From the NCBI RefSeq assembly GCF_029227915.1, contig NC_079884.1, positions 12,214,001 to 12,278,000 on the forward strand: DNA of 64,000 nt. The letters run 5' to 3'. The translations under genes and the position numbers were made by a program. A model generated the notes under the pieces. It made no database searches and was not told the DNA's origin. It was given only the letters and a program-made list of their open reading frames with translations. This document shows positions 1-12,500 of this stretch, piece by piece; within the stretch, counting starts at the first letter, position 1, and each line of letters begins with the position of its first letter. The stretch is from Hydractinia symbiolongicarpus. Lineage: Eukaryota; Cnidaria; Hydrozoa; Anthoathecata; Hydractiniidae.

Positions 1-961
1 AGTTTTGAAATTTATAATTCTTTATAATGAACGGTGTGTGTTATGACAAATTATGATTTTTTGTTGAGAAACTTTTTTAATGCAATATTTCTAGAAAGAG
101 GGGGGGGTTTTGGCGCGATTTTCTACATTAGTTTCCAGACCTTTACCAGTGTTTTTGACTAGAATATAATTTATGTGTTGCTTTTCAAATTAATTACGAA
201 CCACTCACATCTTTTCACATCCGGATTCTTACGTTCTTGACATTGGGACGAAGTATAAAAAGTGGCGGGGGACAAGGTTGACCTTAACAAAACCTGTAGA
301 AAAAGGTTGGTGATAAAACTCTTCTTCTTGCTTCTGCCATTTTTAACTACTCTAGCTGCACCAAGAATATGCAATCACATATTTCTAGATTCTACAATAT
401 AACAGCTGTAGTTTTGTATTAATATTTTTTAAAAAAAATGTAAATTCTTCAAGAAATAACAATAATAATAATATAAAAAAAGTTATTATAACGAACTAAT
501 CTTATGAGAATTGGGTTTTCCTATCCCCAGGGTTTGTCGTGTGATGTCAGAGCCGCTGTGTTTATATGATGGCTAAAAAACCCCTGGGTTAATAAGTTGC
601 GTGTTCCATAATAACACACGTCGAGCTAGTTCCTTGTTGTGTGCTTTCACCCTAATCGCCTGTATCACAAAGGAACCAACAACTAACGAAACTAACCAAC
701 TCGATTGTTATCACATTCCGCCTACTGTTACCTAGATATTAGAAATATATAGTCTCATCTCGGAAAACATATTTTATTGTCAAAAAATATTAAAATTATT
801 GTTAAATAATTAAATTTTAATTATAAACAAGGCTGTAAAACAGATGTATATTAACACGATAAGTTTTAGTGATAAATCAGATTAAAAGACGGTGTTAACT
901 CATCCCCAGCCTTTTTAAAGCGATATAGCACGAAATAAATAAAAGTGTTTTGAATTTAAGG

Positions 962-1048
962 CAACCTTGTCTCCAGGGCTAGGTTTTTATATTGCAACAA
1001 TTCCATTCAAATAATTGAAAAACTTAACAAATCTTAGAGACGAGGCTG
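962..1048. mobile_element. short MITE (GGGGACGAGGTTG family), degenerate
   Basis: The left end CAACCTTGTCTCCAGGGC and the right end, read in reverse as CAGCCTCGTCTCTAAG, are imperfect terminal inverted repeats about 85 bp apart with an AT-rich interior. The same terminal motif recurs at 1761, 42443, 44873 and, as a complete element, at 48696-48809. It cannot encode protein. Boundaries are approximate. Confidence 0.45.
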
Positions 1049-4000
1049 GAATTGGGGGAACCAGTAAAAAGGTTTAGTAACGAAGCTGTAGGATTTCCAC
1101 ACACCCCCTCCCTAATCACTATTTTTCGTGTTTTAAATACCACGTCACAAACGTTTCCATGGTGACAAAATTTAGACATTGGAAAGATCTGTTAAAATCA
1201 GGATATATAAACAAAGATGTGTCTATCGAGTGGAAATTTCAAATTTAATAAAACTCACAAATAATTTTATTTATGAAAACAAATATAGAATAATAATGGA
1301 TTGATATTTCAAAGAAATACTTCCATTGCTTCTGTCATCTTATAGTAAGACTGGCTTTAACATCAGACTTCAATTGACTTTCCTTGCTCTCTCGATCAGC
1401 TCTTTAAATTACGTAATGTACAAACGTAAAAACAAAACAAGATCTTTTACGACAAATAAATATTTTCGAGAAGATTTTCAGTGGCAATCCTAAGATTAGT
1501 TTTCGCAAAATTTCGCGAATCTTACCTATATTTGCGAAAATTTGTCTGCGCAAAAATTCCGGAAAAGGTCAATTCGTGAAAATAAATCTTCGCGAAATTA
1601 CTAAAAATGAATTATTCGCTAATATAAATCTTCGCGAAGATATAAATAAAAAATATAAAGCTCGTTAAATAAATATAAATAAAATCTGGCAATCTCGCCT
1701 CCCTAAGGCTCGTTAGATTTTTTCTCAGGTTTTGTCTAAGCACACAAAACCTTAAAAAGCCCTGGGGACGAGGTTGAGATCTAGAAAAATAAAAAAAAGA
1801 AATTGATACTTTTCACAACTAAATACACATAAAACAACAAACGAGCGCCATGTTTAGCGCTTACGTGTAGAAAACTCTATCAAGTCTGGTGGCTTTGTCA
1901 ATCGCGACAAAAAGAATAAAAAATTGTATTGTAACACAAAACGAAGAAATTAAAAAAACAAACTTACTTTCTATATCACTGTGACCTTTACGCTCTGTTC
2001 AATAAACAATTTTGGCAAGTCAGCTTACAGCTACATTGTTAAGAAACCCACCGGAAAAAATAGCCACAGCAAAAGGAACTACTTATTCAGGGTCACTAAT
2101 TGTAATGAATGTAATGAGCGTGTAATTAACTGTAAAAAAAATTATGTTTCATTAAGAACAATAGAACAGTCCCCACGCATGTTTATGTGAGTATTCTTGC
2201 AATTCACATCGAAGGATGTAACTCATATGATTGTTGGTTTTGAAGCATAATTTCAGGAACCATAAATGTCTTCCTGATACCGTTACGTGCCAAACAAGGG
2301 GCTTATTGAAGCCAAAAGAGATGTTAAAAGAATGGAGTTTTTATATATTTCTTTGCGAAGGATGAAAAACGTTGACAGTAAAAGTTCTAGGTATTGGTGC
2401 GTTGCAAAACTTTACCCAGCGCTTCTTATTTTACTCATTTTCCAATATTCACATATGTCCATGTGGTTTCTTTGATGTTTAAAACGCCTAGCTTTTTAAC
2501 CTAAGAGGACGTAAATATTTATTCTCCTAGCTTTAACATTTGTAATGCTCAATTGCTAGATAAATATTTATTCGAAAATAGAATTATCGATGTTTTTCTT
2601 GTCAATCCTGTGGAAAAATCCATAAAAAATCGCGCGTCTCCAGCAACTATTTTAGTCCATAGAGAGACTATTTTAATACAGACAGTATTAATATGCGTTC
2701 CAGTTTAATGCTTTAAACTTACTCAACATCATTTTCTTTATGTATTCTGAACAACCAAACAATGTGAAAAAACACTTCTCTCAGCGATACCACACAAAAC
2801 CCAAACCAATCCACATCGTGTCATTTTTATAACACTCGCACAAAAAACAATAACAACACCTAAGTCAGCATTTTTTCTAGTCTAACTTGCTTGTCAGAAT
2901 TAAGAAAACATCACGGTGAAATAAAGTTAATTATTTTTCCACTTGCTTGTTGACATTAGACCTTTCAAAAGCATGACTCATCAACTCTCAAGCAGATGTA
3001 TCAATACATGACATTATCAACCTCATACGTCATCCTGCATGCCAACTTTGACTGTCTTTATGACTTCGTTCCTTTCTTCTTACAATAAACTCAGGATTGC
3101 CGTCTGTGCGTGGAATAGGAAATTTATTTGTTCTTTTAAGAACAGGAATTACGAAAGTCGCATAACGTTTGTAAAATACCGTGAATATCGCATTGCACAA
3201 ATTGAAGAGAAAAGTATCGAACTAATTTTCGTGTAATGAATATTTTAAGCTGGAATGTTTTTCATCTAAAATATATCATTTTAGCAGACAAACGTTTTCT
3301 TTTCAAGAAAACAAAGTTAAAAATTTAAGTACTGAGATCCAGATTTAAGCTCTCGATGAAGAAATTAAAAAGTATATTTATAAATTGAAGGGATATTTAC
3401 TAAAAAACGTTTAAATGATTGAGAAAAGGGTCTGTAATTTTTTTATTAGATTTCTTTCGTAATTAAAAAAATAATAAATTTTCTAAAATAACTTTTAAAA
3501 TAAATAAAAAGGGAACCTAAAAAAACTCTCGCACTTCGCACGTAAAAATTGTGTTAATTTTTGTATTTCTGCGTGAATGCGCACAAAATTACGCGAAGTG
3601 TAGCTACTTAGATACATTTTCAGGCAATCTCGATGCTAGGTTTTTTCTCTTTATGATATCGATGTCGAAATTTAGAAACATTTAGAAAATTTTAGCAGTG
3701 GATCAAGGAAGTTAAGCTAAAATAATTGGTAAAAAATTCACGAAAAAAATTATGTAAATTTTTAAAACGCTGAAGTTTTACTGTAACTCCTATCTCTAAC
3801 TGGGAATGATGAAGCGATTGCGACAGGAGAACTATGCTTCTTATTTTTTAACGCTTTCACATAAAAAATACTTAGAAATGTAGAATTAGCCACATGTCAA
3901 ACGGAGAAAAGAGAGCCAAAAACGAGATATAGACCAAGATATATTTGGTATTTTAACACAAAAATCAACGGGGTCAAAACCAGTGGAGTAGATATATTGT

Positions 4001-6200
4001 GTTTGTATTTCTTATGTGAATTTTTTGCAACCTTAAAAATTTCGTTCAAAATGATTGTCAAGATTTAGAAAGAAATGAACATTTTTTTGATGATTATCGT
4101 CAGCTCACAAGTCACACCCATGCGCTAAATTAGAAGTCTTAAACATAAGGAAAAAACGTTTCTTGAAGAGCCTAGCAAATTCGAGTATTGACTATCTTAA
4201 TAAAAAATGTATATAAAAAATAGAACAACAGAGAATAACATATTATTGCGTCATTATATAAACATATATTTTGAAAAATAAAATTTAAAACTAAACAAAT
4301 ATATACACTATATACTAAATATAATTTTTATAGAAGCTCAAAACTTCCTAAAAAGGGGGCGTTAATGTAACCGTTTTGAAAAAGAGGCTGTCAGATTTTA
4401 ACTAAAGTAAAATATATTATTTTCTTTTTTATTCAAATATTGGACTTAAAATTTCATATCTTTCAAATTAAGGCCATAATTTTGAAATAAACGGCACCGC
4501 CCACAACGAATTAACATCTCTCACGAATAAACGCCCTCTTAACTAGTATTAAAAACTGATAAATCTCCCGGACATTTAATTGAAGGTTTTTTCAATTTTA
4601 AAAACTGAAATTTGTGAAAATGTAAACAGTATTTATACCAACATCATAAACCTATCTCAGGCCTTGATGGAATTTCTCATAAGTATAAGAACAATAGTTT
4701 CCATGACAACCTTTTATAAGTTGCCTTGGAAACCGTGTTTGATTAGTTCACACAGGAAAAAAAAGAAAGTTTGTCAACAGGAGCGCCTATATGAGGCGCG
4801 GGGTCGGATAAAAGGGAGGAAAAAACAAATTAATTTTTCTAAAAAAAATATTCACCATGGAAAACCTTTAACACGTTGCCAATATATTAATCTATAATTT
4901 TAAGAACTATATTTTTCGGCTAAAAACAAATCTTAAAAGCAATATATATATAAGACATTTAATAATAATATAATTACATATAGATAATATTAGAAGGAGT
5001 GAAAATTATTATAAAATCACACCGCAAAAACCGTAAAGCGCACAAGGGAAAAAAACTGAAACCAAAAATTCGCTGTAGATAATCTATCAATATTTGTATT
5101 GAATACAGAAACAATATTATCAATGGAAAGGGGGTCGCAGAATATATATTTGTTGCTTTATTGAAGTCACTAAAAGTATATTTTAACTGCAAGAAATTTA
5201 ATGTCTTCTTCATCTTTATAAAGAGCAGTAAATTTGGCGTTTAGACTAGCTGCTAATTCATTGATTTTTAGGCTGAAATATTCAGCCCTGTTTGTTTTTA
5301 GCATGTTCTTAAATTTTCAGTAAAGAGGCTTGTGTTCTTATAAAACTATTCGTATAAAAAAAGAGCATTTTTTTGCTACACGATTTTTTAAGGCTAAAAA
5401 TAGGTTGAAAATTAAGAATATCTTCAGAATATGCCCCAACAATGTAATAAGTCCCTTAGACGTAGCAAAACCTGATTCGTAGATCTCGAATTTTATTTTT
5501 CGTCCAGTCCATCATTTTTTTCATGCTTAGACATATCTAGAAAACACTAATATTTGTCAAAACGTTAAGAATAATGAGGCTGAAACGAAAAACACTATTC
5601 TTATAAAAAAAAGCGTCAACAACAATGCATAAAGGCTATTTATTTTCTAGTTTCGCAAATAGCTCGTTATATGTTTTAAACCGCGCGACCTTATATATTT
5701 ACACTACGCCTATGGCTATCATACTTACTTAACAGCTGGCCACTCCAAACAAAATAAAAATTAGAAGATTTGCCGAAAAGAAAAAATTCAAGAAATTTTT
5801 TCTCTCTGGAACCCACTTCGCTCCTAGAACTTCCGGGTTAGCTATCACATAATATAATCCTTAAAAAAGGCAAAGGTAGGCAAAATACATACGGATTCCC
5901 AATAATTTTGCAGCTTCTAAAAATATCATCAAATGCTTAATAACAACTTGAGTGGCTAACTGTGAAAAAATCATAATCCTTTTATCTTCTTCTTCTTCCT
6001 CTTCTTTCTTCTTCTTCTTTTTCTTTTCTCACTTTCTCTTATCAATGGAAACCGTAGACAATATCCATCCTGAGAAATTACACTTGCTGGAGTCGATTTC
6101 CATCTCTTTCCTTCTAAACTATTCTGTTTATATATTCAGCGCAGATGGTTTGTTATTGTTTGCAAAATTTGTGTTTGGTATTTACTTTAAGCTGGTGAAT

Positions 6201-6206
6201 TTTATT
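6201..6206 (-). promoter_or_regulatory. candidate polyadenylation signal of the KIAA1549-like gene
   Basis: TTTATT on the plus strand reads AATAAA on the minus strand, about 370 bases beyond the stop codon at 6578-6576. This spacing suits a 3' UTR, but such hexamers are frequent in AT-rich DNA, so the call is weak. Confidence 0.25.
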
Positions 6207-6575
6207 CAACCGCATACAAATATTGACCATCTAAAAACAAACAATGAATGTTGTACACGCAGTTATAGCTAGAAAAGGATGACACCGAGAATAGAACTTT
6301 TTACCACGCGTTAAACATATATGGAGGGAGGGATGAAACGCGAAGAATTTAAAATCCGTGGTCTGGAATTTTAAGAATTATTTTGACAATTAACAAAATA
6401 CGGAGGCGTTCATTTCACATTTCACATATAGTCCGCCTTTTTTGGTTTTGTCAAATTTCGTGAGACAAAAAACTTGGTCAAACTCCTTTTTTAATATTTC
6501 CTGTTATTTTAAAAGGGTTCAAAATTGCTAAAAGGGACACAGGAATCAAGAAACTGATGCTACACCCATCCTACC

Positions 6576-9500
6576 TTATGTTTCCTCTTCCTTCTTATCT
6601 TGCTGTACATGTTCTAACACCTTGGTCACACGCAGTCGTGCTTTCTCTTGTGCTTTCTCCAGTAACTGCAACTCACTTTCTGTAAGACTGCGTGTATTTT
6701 CTCTTGGTACACATCTACCGTGAGGTAATGTAATGGGCGAAGAAGAAAAACTTAAATCTAAAGAAAAGATTGAAAATATGAAAAGGGATGATATTGTTGA
6801 TGTGTATTTAGGGCTAGAAAAAGGATTCGGGAAATAGACAAAATGCTTAGAGTTAAAGTTCCCCTAGGATACAGAGTGACTTGCGAAAAATCAACGTTTT
6901 GGTAGATCGAATGAAAAATGGTAAAAATTAATAACAAAAATAAAATCGTGCCTGTGTTTTCATTGGTCGGTTTTGGAAGCTCTGTTACAACTGGTTGTGT
7001 ATTTGGCAAACCATATGACGGAAAGCCACCAGGTGATGTGTAATAAGGTGATTGAAAAATACTTGGTTGTTTCATAATGGCGTCGTATGGTAAAAAAAGG
7101 TTTGGACGTTGTATAGACGCTAGAAAATTAGAATGATGTACAATACAAAACGATTCAGGTAATCATTTGATCAAGCAAAAAGAAATTCCAGGACTTTCTT
7201 CCAGGATTAATTTTGTTTGACAAATATTTTTAGAAACTTCAGTAAAAAAAAACGTAAACGGTTCCGCAAACTGACAACTTCACAACCGAGCCTATACAAA
7301 AATAGTTTTAAAAAATTATTTTCTAGGAGTTTCGCTATGCATATTCCATTTTACGGGGTTTGAAGAAGTTTCCACGAGTAGTGGCCACCCTGAACTTGAC
7401 CCTCGACTTCTAAACAAGACCCTCGACTTCTAAATAGGACTCTTGTACACTTAGCGCCGGCATTCTTATAAGCGCTGCGTCTATAACTGAAAAATAATTG
7501 GTCAGTGTGATATTATATATAACTTCACTTCCAATAAGTGCCCGCTTAAATATACGGCGCATAATAGATAATATAATAGCTGCATGAAAATTAGCACGGC
7601 CGCTTTCTAACGTGCAAAGATATTGTAGCGGTAGCTTATTCGACTTGCAATTATAAGGTTCCAGGTTCGAATCTCAACTCTGGCGCAAATTAAATGTAGT
7701 ACCTATTTGTTGCCTATACTGACCGTGGACCAGCTTGTGTGATAGTTAAACAAGTTAGAACAATGCTATAAGTGTATCTCTGGCGATATTGTAACATAGT
7801 TGGAGAGGAGGAAGAATTAGCTGTTAGGATGAAATCCTCGTTAAACTTCCCTTAAAATTGCGGTAACGTTTTCGGGGTTTTTATTCGTCCTTTGTGTTTT
7901 TATCTGAGAGGTCGTCAAAAAAAAGTTCTTCAATCGCCCTTAAGTTTCAGAAACTTACTTGCTACCGAACGGTAAGTATAATTAAGGGAACGCAGCATAC
8001 AGAATGTGCTAAAAATATTCTTTTTATTAAAGACTTATTAAACCCTTGTAGCTAAGCAACGTCTGCAAAAAGTTCATGTTTAAATAAATAACTTACTTGA
8101 AGGATAGAACTGTGCCGTGTAAGGGGAGTGGTAATGAAGTGGCGGCAGGCGCGATGGAAAGGATGACATTCCGAAGGGAGACGCGTAAGAATGTATGTTT
8201 TCATTCTAAAAGAAAAGAAGAAGAAATGAGAAAATTTTTAAACTCACTGAGCGAACTAAATATGTTTTAAGAAATACACTTACTTCGTTCGTGTTTTTGT
8301 GTGGACTTTCCTTTCTGTCTTTCAACCGAGATTCTTTTTCTTCTTTTTCTTCTTCACTTGACAACCCGCATAAGCTCTACAAATAAATAAATAGAGTTAA
8401 GCTTTTCTTTTCGTGTGTGAAAATTTTTATTAAAAGTAACATTATAACCCAAAAATCTACTTACACTTGTTGAAGAAGGTGAAATTCTATTTGCGCGATT
8501 TTTTCTCTTCCTTTTCTTCTTGTTTGAGTCACTAAAATGAACACCAAGCCGTTATTCATATTGCACTAATTTTTTATTTACACGTGATGCTCAAAGAGGT
8601 TTCTTGCAGTATAATAGCTTAATCGCTTCTGAAAGGTTGGAGCTGTCTAATAGGACAGGAATATAACAATTCTGCAGCAAGAATTATTTTTTTATAGTAG
8701 AACCGTCGCACTACGATTGGTACACGTGAAGTACTAGCCGATATCGATGGTTTTATTCATCGTATAAAAGATACTTAAGTTTTTGTCAGCGCCTTTGTTT
8801 TCCGAGAGAGTAAAATACTGTTTTATATTTATATTTATATGTTAAAATAAAATAAATATATTGGTAAAAAAAACATTAAAATTTAGAAATAATAGCTACC
8901 TGTCTTCCGTTGACAAAGTGTCCTATAAAAAAATTGATAAAGAAACTTCTAAACACCAGACAAGTTTCAGAATAAAATTATAGTCAAATTTATATTTCAC
9001 TGGGCGAAATACCTCTGTCACGATACTTTCGCTGCATGCTTGAAAAGCTTCGATCGGGGTTGCGTCGTTTCGTCTTAGTTTTCGATTTTGTTCTCTCTTA
9101 CGAATCCGCTCTTTGTTGCGTATTTTCTCGATATCAATCTGCAAAAAAAAAAAACGCGAAATAAAATAATAATCGTAAAACAATGTTTTCTAGTCAACAA
9201 TTTGAGGCACTTTTTTATTTTATTATTATTTTCGTTTCGATAAGATTGGGTAGGCGGGAGGACAATGGTTGGCAAAAAAATTCTCTTTGGACGGATTCCG
9301 TCGTGTTTTTCAGATTTTTGAATTCCTCTGCAATGCTAAAAATTGTTAAGTTAATCAGATGAAAAAGATCAGTGGTAAAAGTTGATCTCATGTTGCGAAA
9401 TTTGCAGAATTTGGTTTTTAAGATTAAAAGACTTTTGTGAACTTTCGCGGAAATGAAGTCAACAACAAAAAAACATTTCAGTTCAGATTTAAGAAAATAC

Positions 9501-12500
9501 AAGATCTTTCAAGTCACAACAAGGACAGCTTATCGCTAAAGATAATAAATGTCTATCTGAGTTTAATTCTGTCTGTTGTTTTTTCTCAACAAACCTTTTT
9601 CAGAAGTTCCAACTTTTCTTCATTTTCAAATCTTCGGCCACCGTGCATTTTAACGGGCGATACATCATTTTGCGATGTGCGACTAGCTTTTAAATTATCA
9701 ACAGTAAGCTCTAAATTCGAAATCTTGTTCAACAGCACCTTGTGATCAGAACTATCATTTAATGAGGTTTCCAACTGGTTAAACTCCGGAGATCTGGGAG
9801 AAAACGTTCCATTGACAACATGATCCTCATTGATTGATTGACTCAATCTTGTACCGTGTTTACTTTGTGGTAACGAAAGAGACGCATGCGAGGGCGAAGA
9901 GGTAAATGAATATTGTGACGATAGCCGAGTTGGTGAGAGAGGGGATGTTACATCTTTATGAAGACGAACACTTGTGGTGCTATGAAGAGGGTTTACTTGG
10001 AACTCATTATTCCCCTTTGTAATATCTTCTAGTTCACCAGCAATGCTTGTTTCCTATAATATTAAAGGCATTCTTTACTTATGTCTCAACAACAACAAAA
10101 ACAACAACAACAACAACAACAGAAAGAACAACAGAAATAACAATGAAACAATAAAAAAAAACAACAACAACAGCACAACAGAAGCAACAACAACAACAAC
10201 AACAAATGCTAAACAACAAACAACAGCAAGAGGGACAAAAAAAATTAAAAAACAATAAAAACAACAACAACAACAACAACAAAATACCTGATCATAAAGG
10301 TTATTATCCAGTCTTGTCATTTCAATGCTATTTTTATCAAAAAAAACTTGGGACGACAATTTCTTTCTATATGGATTTTCTGGAGAGAATCGTACATCTA
10401 GATATTTAGCTTTATTTGGTGTATTTTTGTTATGATCTTGTTGAGGTTTATTTATATTTGTTTCTTTCCTCTGTGAGCTACTTCCAGCTGGAATTGGACG
10501 AATGATGTTCTGACGTTCGGTAAGAGCAGATGATTTCACTGCATCAGTCGATTTTTGGTGAAAACTGTTACTCCTGGAATGTTAAGAACAATACTTAATT
10601 TGAAATACCTTTTTAAAAGATGCAGATCATCATATATAATCGTGTATGAACTGGGTAAGGATTTTCACAGAATATTCGCAATATAATCACTTCACAACAT
10701 TTTACGTGTTAATATTCTAAAACCAGAATATATCACCAGATTTATAAAAGATCACACTTAAAGAAGTAATACTTGATGTTATTTTTGTGTAACCTTGAAA
10801 ACCATTTTTTAAGACGACAGGGTTCATTAAACTTTAATAATTATTCACAAAACAAATCAAGAAAAAGAATGGAAGGAGGAAAGTGAGCTGGGAATAACAA
10901 AAACACAACGCAATTATTCATTATACGCATCTAATTTAGATACTTAAATGCTTAAAAGATTTTGGATTACCAACCAGAAGGGACTACATTATCTAGAACA
11001 TGATTGACCTAATCTCACTTGGTTCAACCACAACTATTTCAAAACTATTATCTCACACGGGTGAGATAATAGTTTACTGTACAAAAAGTCAGTTTAGCAA
11101 AGGATTCATTTTTTGCACAGTGGCGATGTGGTTAACATGTAAAAATGTAGCTATATCACGTGATGCAAACAACCTTTTAGCACGGTTTATGAATGAACTA
11201 TGAACTATGAATGAACTTTTCATATGAACACCAGATGTAATTTATACCACCAAGCAGAGTCAGCCCAGGAAATTAGGCCAGCTTACGTTATATAAACAGG
11301 CTTTTATCAATAAAAAAATTATTTAGAAAAATTATGATTACCATGCTCCGTAAAAGGCGTTGTTGTTTTCCACACCAGGTTGCGGCTAAAAGCAGAAATT
11401 ATAAAACGGCCATTTATCCATTGCTAGGTTCATTTATAATAAGAGGTTTATTGCTTTTTTAATTTAATAGTCAATAAATTTCTTCAGCAAGGAATGTCAG
11501 ATATGTATCACCTCTGTAGTACTGATGTTTCATCTGTTTTTATTGAAAAAAAGAGCCTAATGGACTAATATGAAGGAAATCGTGGTTTTAGTTGGTAGAA
11601 GTTTGATAAAATAAGTGTTTTGCGTTTTATTTTAATTATTGCAGAAAAAAGAAAATATCTAGCCCGGAAAATGTGTATCTTAAACAACTAAGTATTACAG
11701 TAAGGACAAATCAAACGTCCGACTCACAGCTAGCTTCATCTTTTGCTTGGCTCTGTGCTGGCAGTAAAAGAATATGTTTAACATAATCAACACAAAAACA
11801 ACAGGTACAAGAACTGCCACGACTATAATCCATGTCTGAAGACCACTGTCAATTTTACGTGCAGGAATAACTTGGATCGGAGCTGGTCTACGAATCACCT
11901 AAAATAAAGAATATATCCCAATAAAAAATTGCTGATGATAAAATCGACACTCTGTTGAACTAACATCATAATTTATGCAGCAAACTAACATCAACATCAT
12001 TTATCCCAAGATCCCTTTAGATAAACTGAGAAAGTTAGAGAACCTCGACTCTCTTACTGTAAATAAAACATTGCAAAAATATGTAGCTTTGTGGTTTGCA
12101 AATATTCATATATAAAAACTTCTTTCTGCTAATGACTTAACTTGGAAATATCCAAATTAGTGACATTGAATATAAACAGAGGACAGTACACATTTTTTTT
12201 TTACATACCACATATCCAATTCTCTTGTCCATGTCTTCTGTAGGTACTCGATCATAAATAACAGAAATTTGATTTGCAAGCAATATCCTGCCAGCATCTT
12301 TCAGATAGAATTGCACCTTTACGTTTTCTTTCATGCCTACTTCTCTCTCTACTAAGGTTAACTAAGAAAGAATATTTTATCAGATGTAATTGTGCTATGC
12401 ACTATTTTTTGCTTCCTGTTGTTTTATTTTGCATTCTAGATTGATGGCCTAATCTTTGTAAATAAAAAACCCTTAGTTAAACTCATTTGTTCAATAAACA

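Larger units (their letters stand above)
1..6575. other. gene-poor AT-rich flank
   Basis: No reading frame here has convincing protein character; those present are short and of AT-rich low-complexity composition. Pieces of a MITE family with the motif CCTGGGGACGAGGTTG or its complement occur near 267-280, 962-1048 and 1761-1776. A stretch rich in TTCGCGAA-type words lies at about 1500-1660, resembling the repeat in the first intron of the neighbouring minus-strand gene. A pyrimidine-rich (TTC)n tract lies at about 5985-6030. I see no RNA gene. Confidence 0.6.

Noticed and set aside
7613-7690. Functional tRNA gene
   Set aside because: A and B boxes are recognisable but the cloverleaf stems do not pair well and the sequence continues into a repeated SINE body.
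9215-9502. Extra exon of the KIAA1549-like gene containing EEFKNLKNTTESVQRE
   Set aside because: It has an acceptor-like TTGCAG but no donor in range; the flanking exons 10053-9595 and 9138-9013 already join in phase without it.
10043-10258. Poly-Asn/Thr and poly-Val/Leu frames over the CAA tract
   Set aside because: Low-complexity artefact inside an intron with clean splice sites on both sides.
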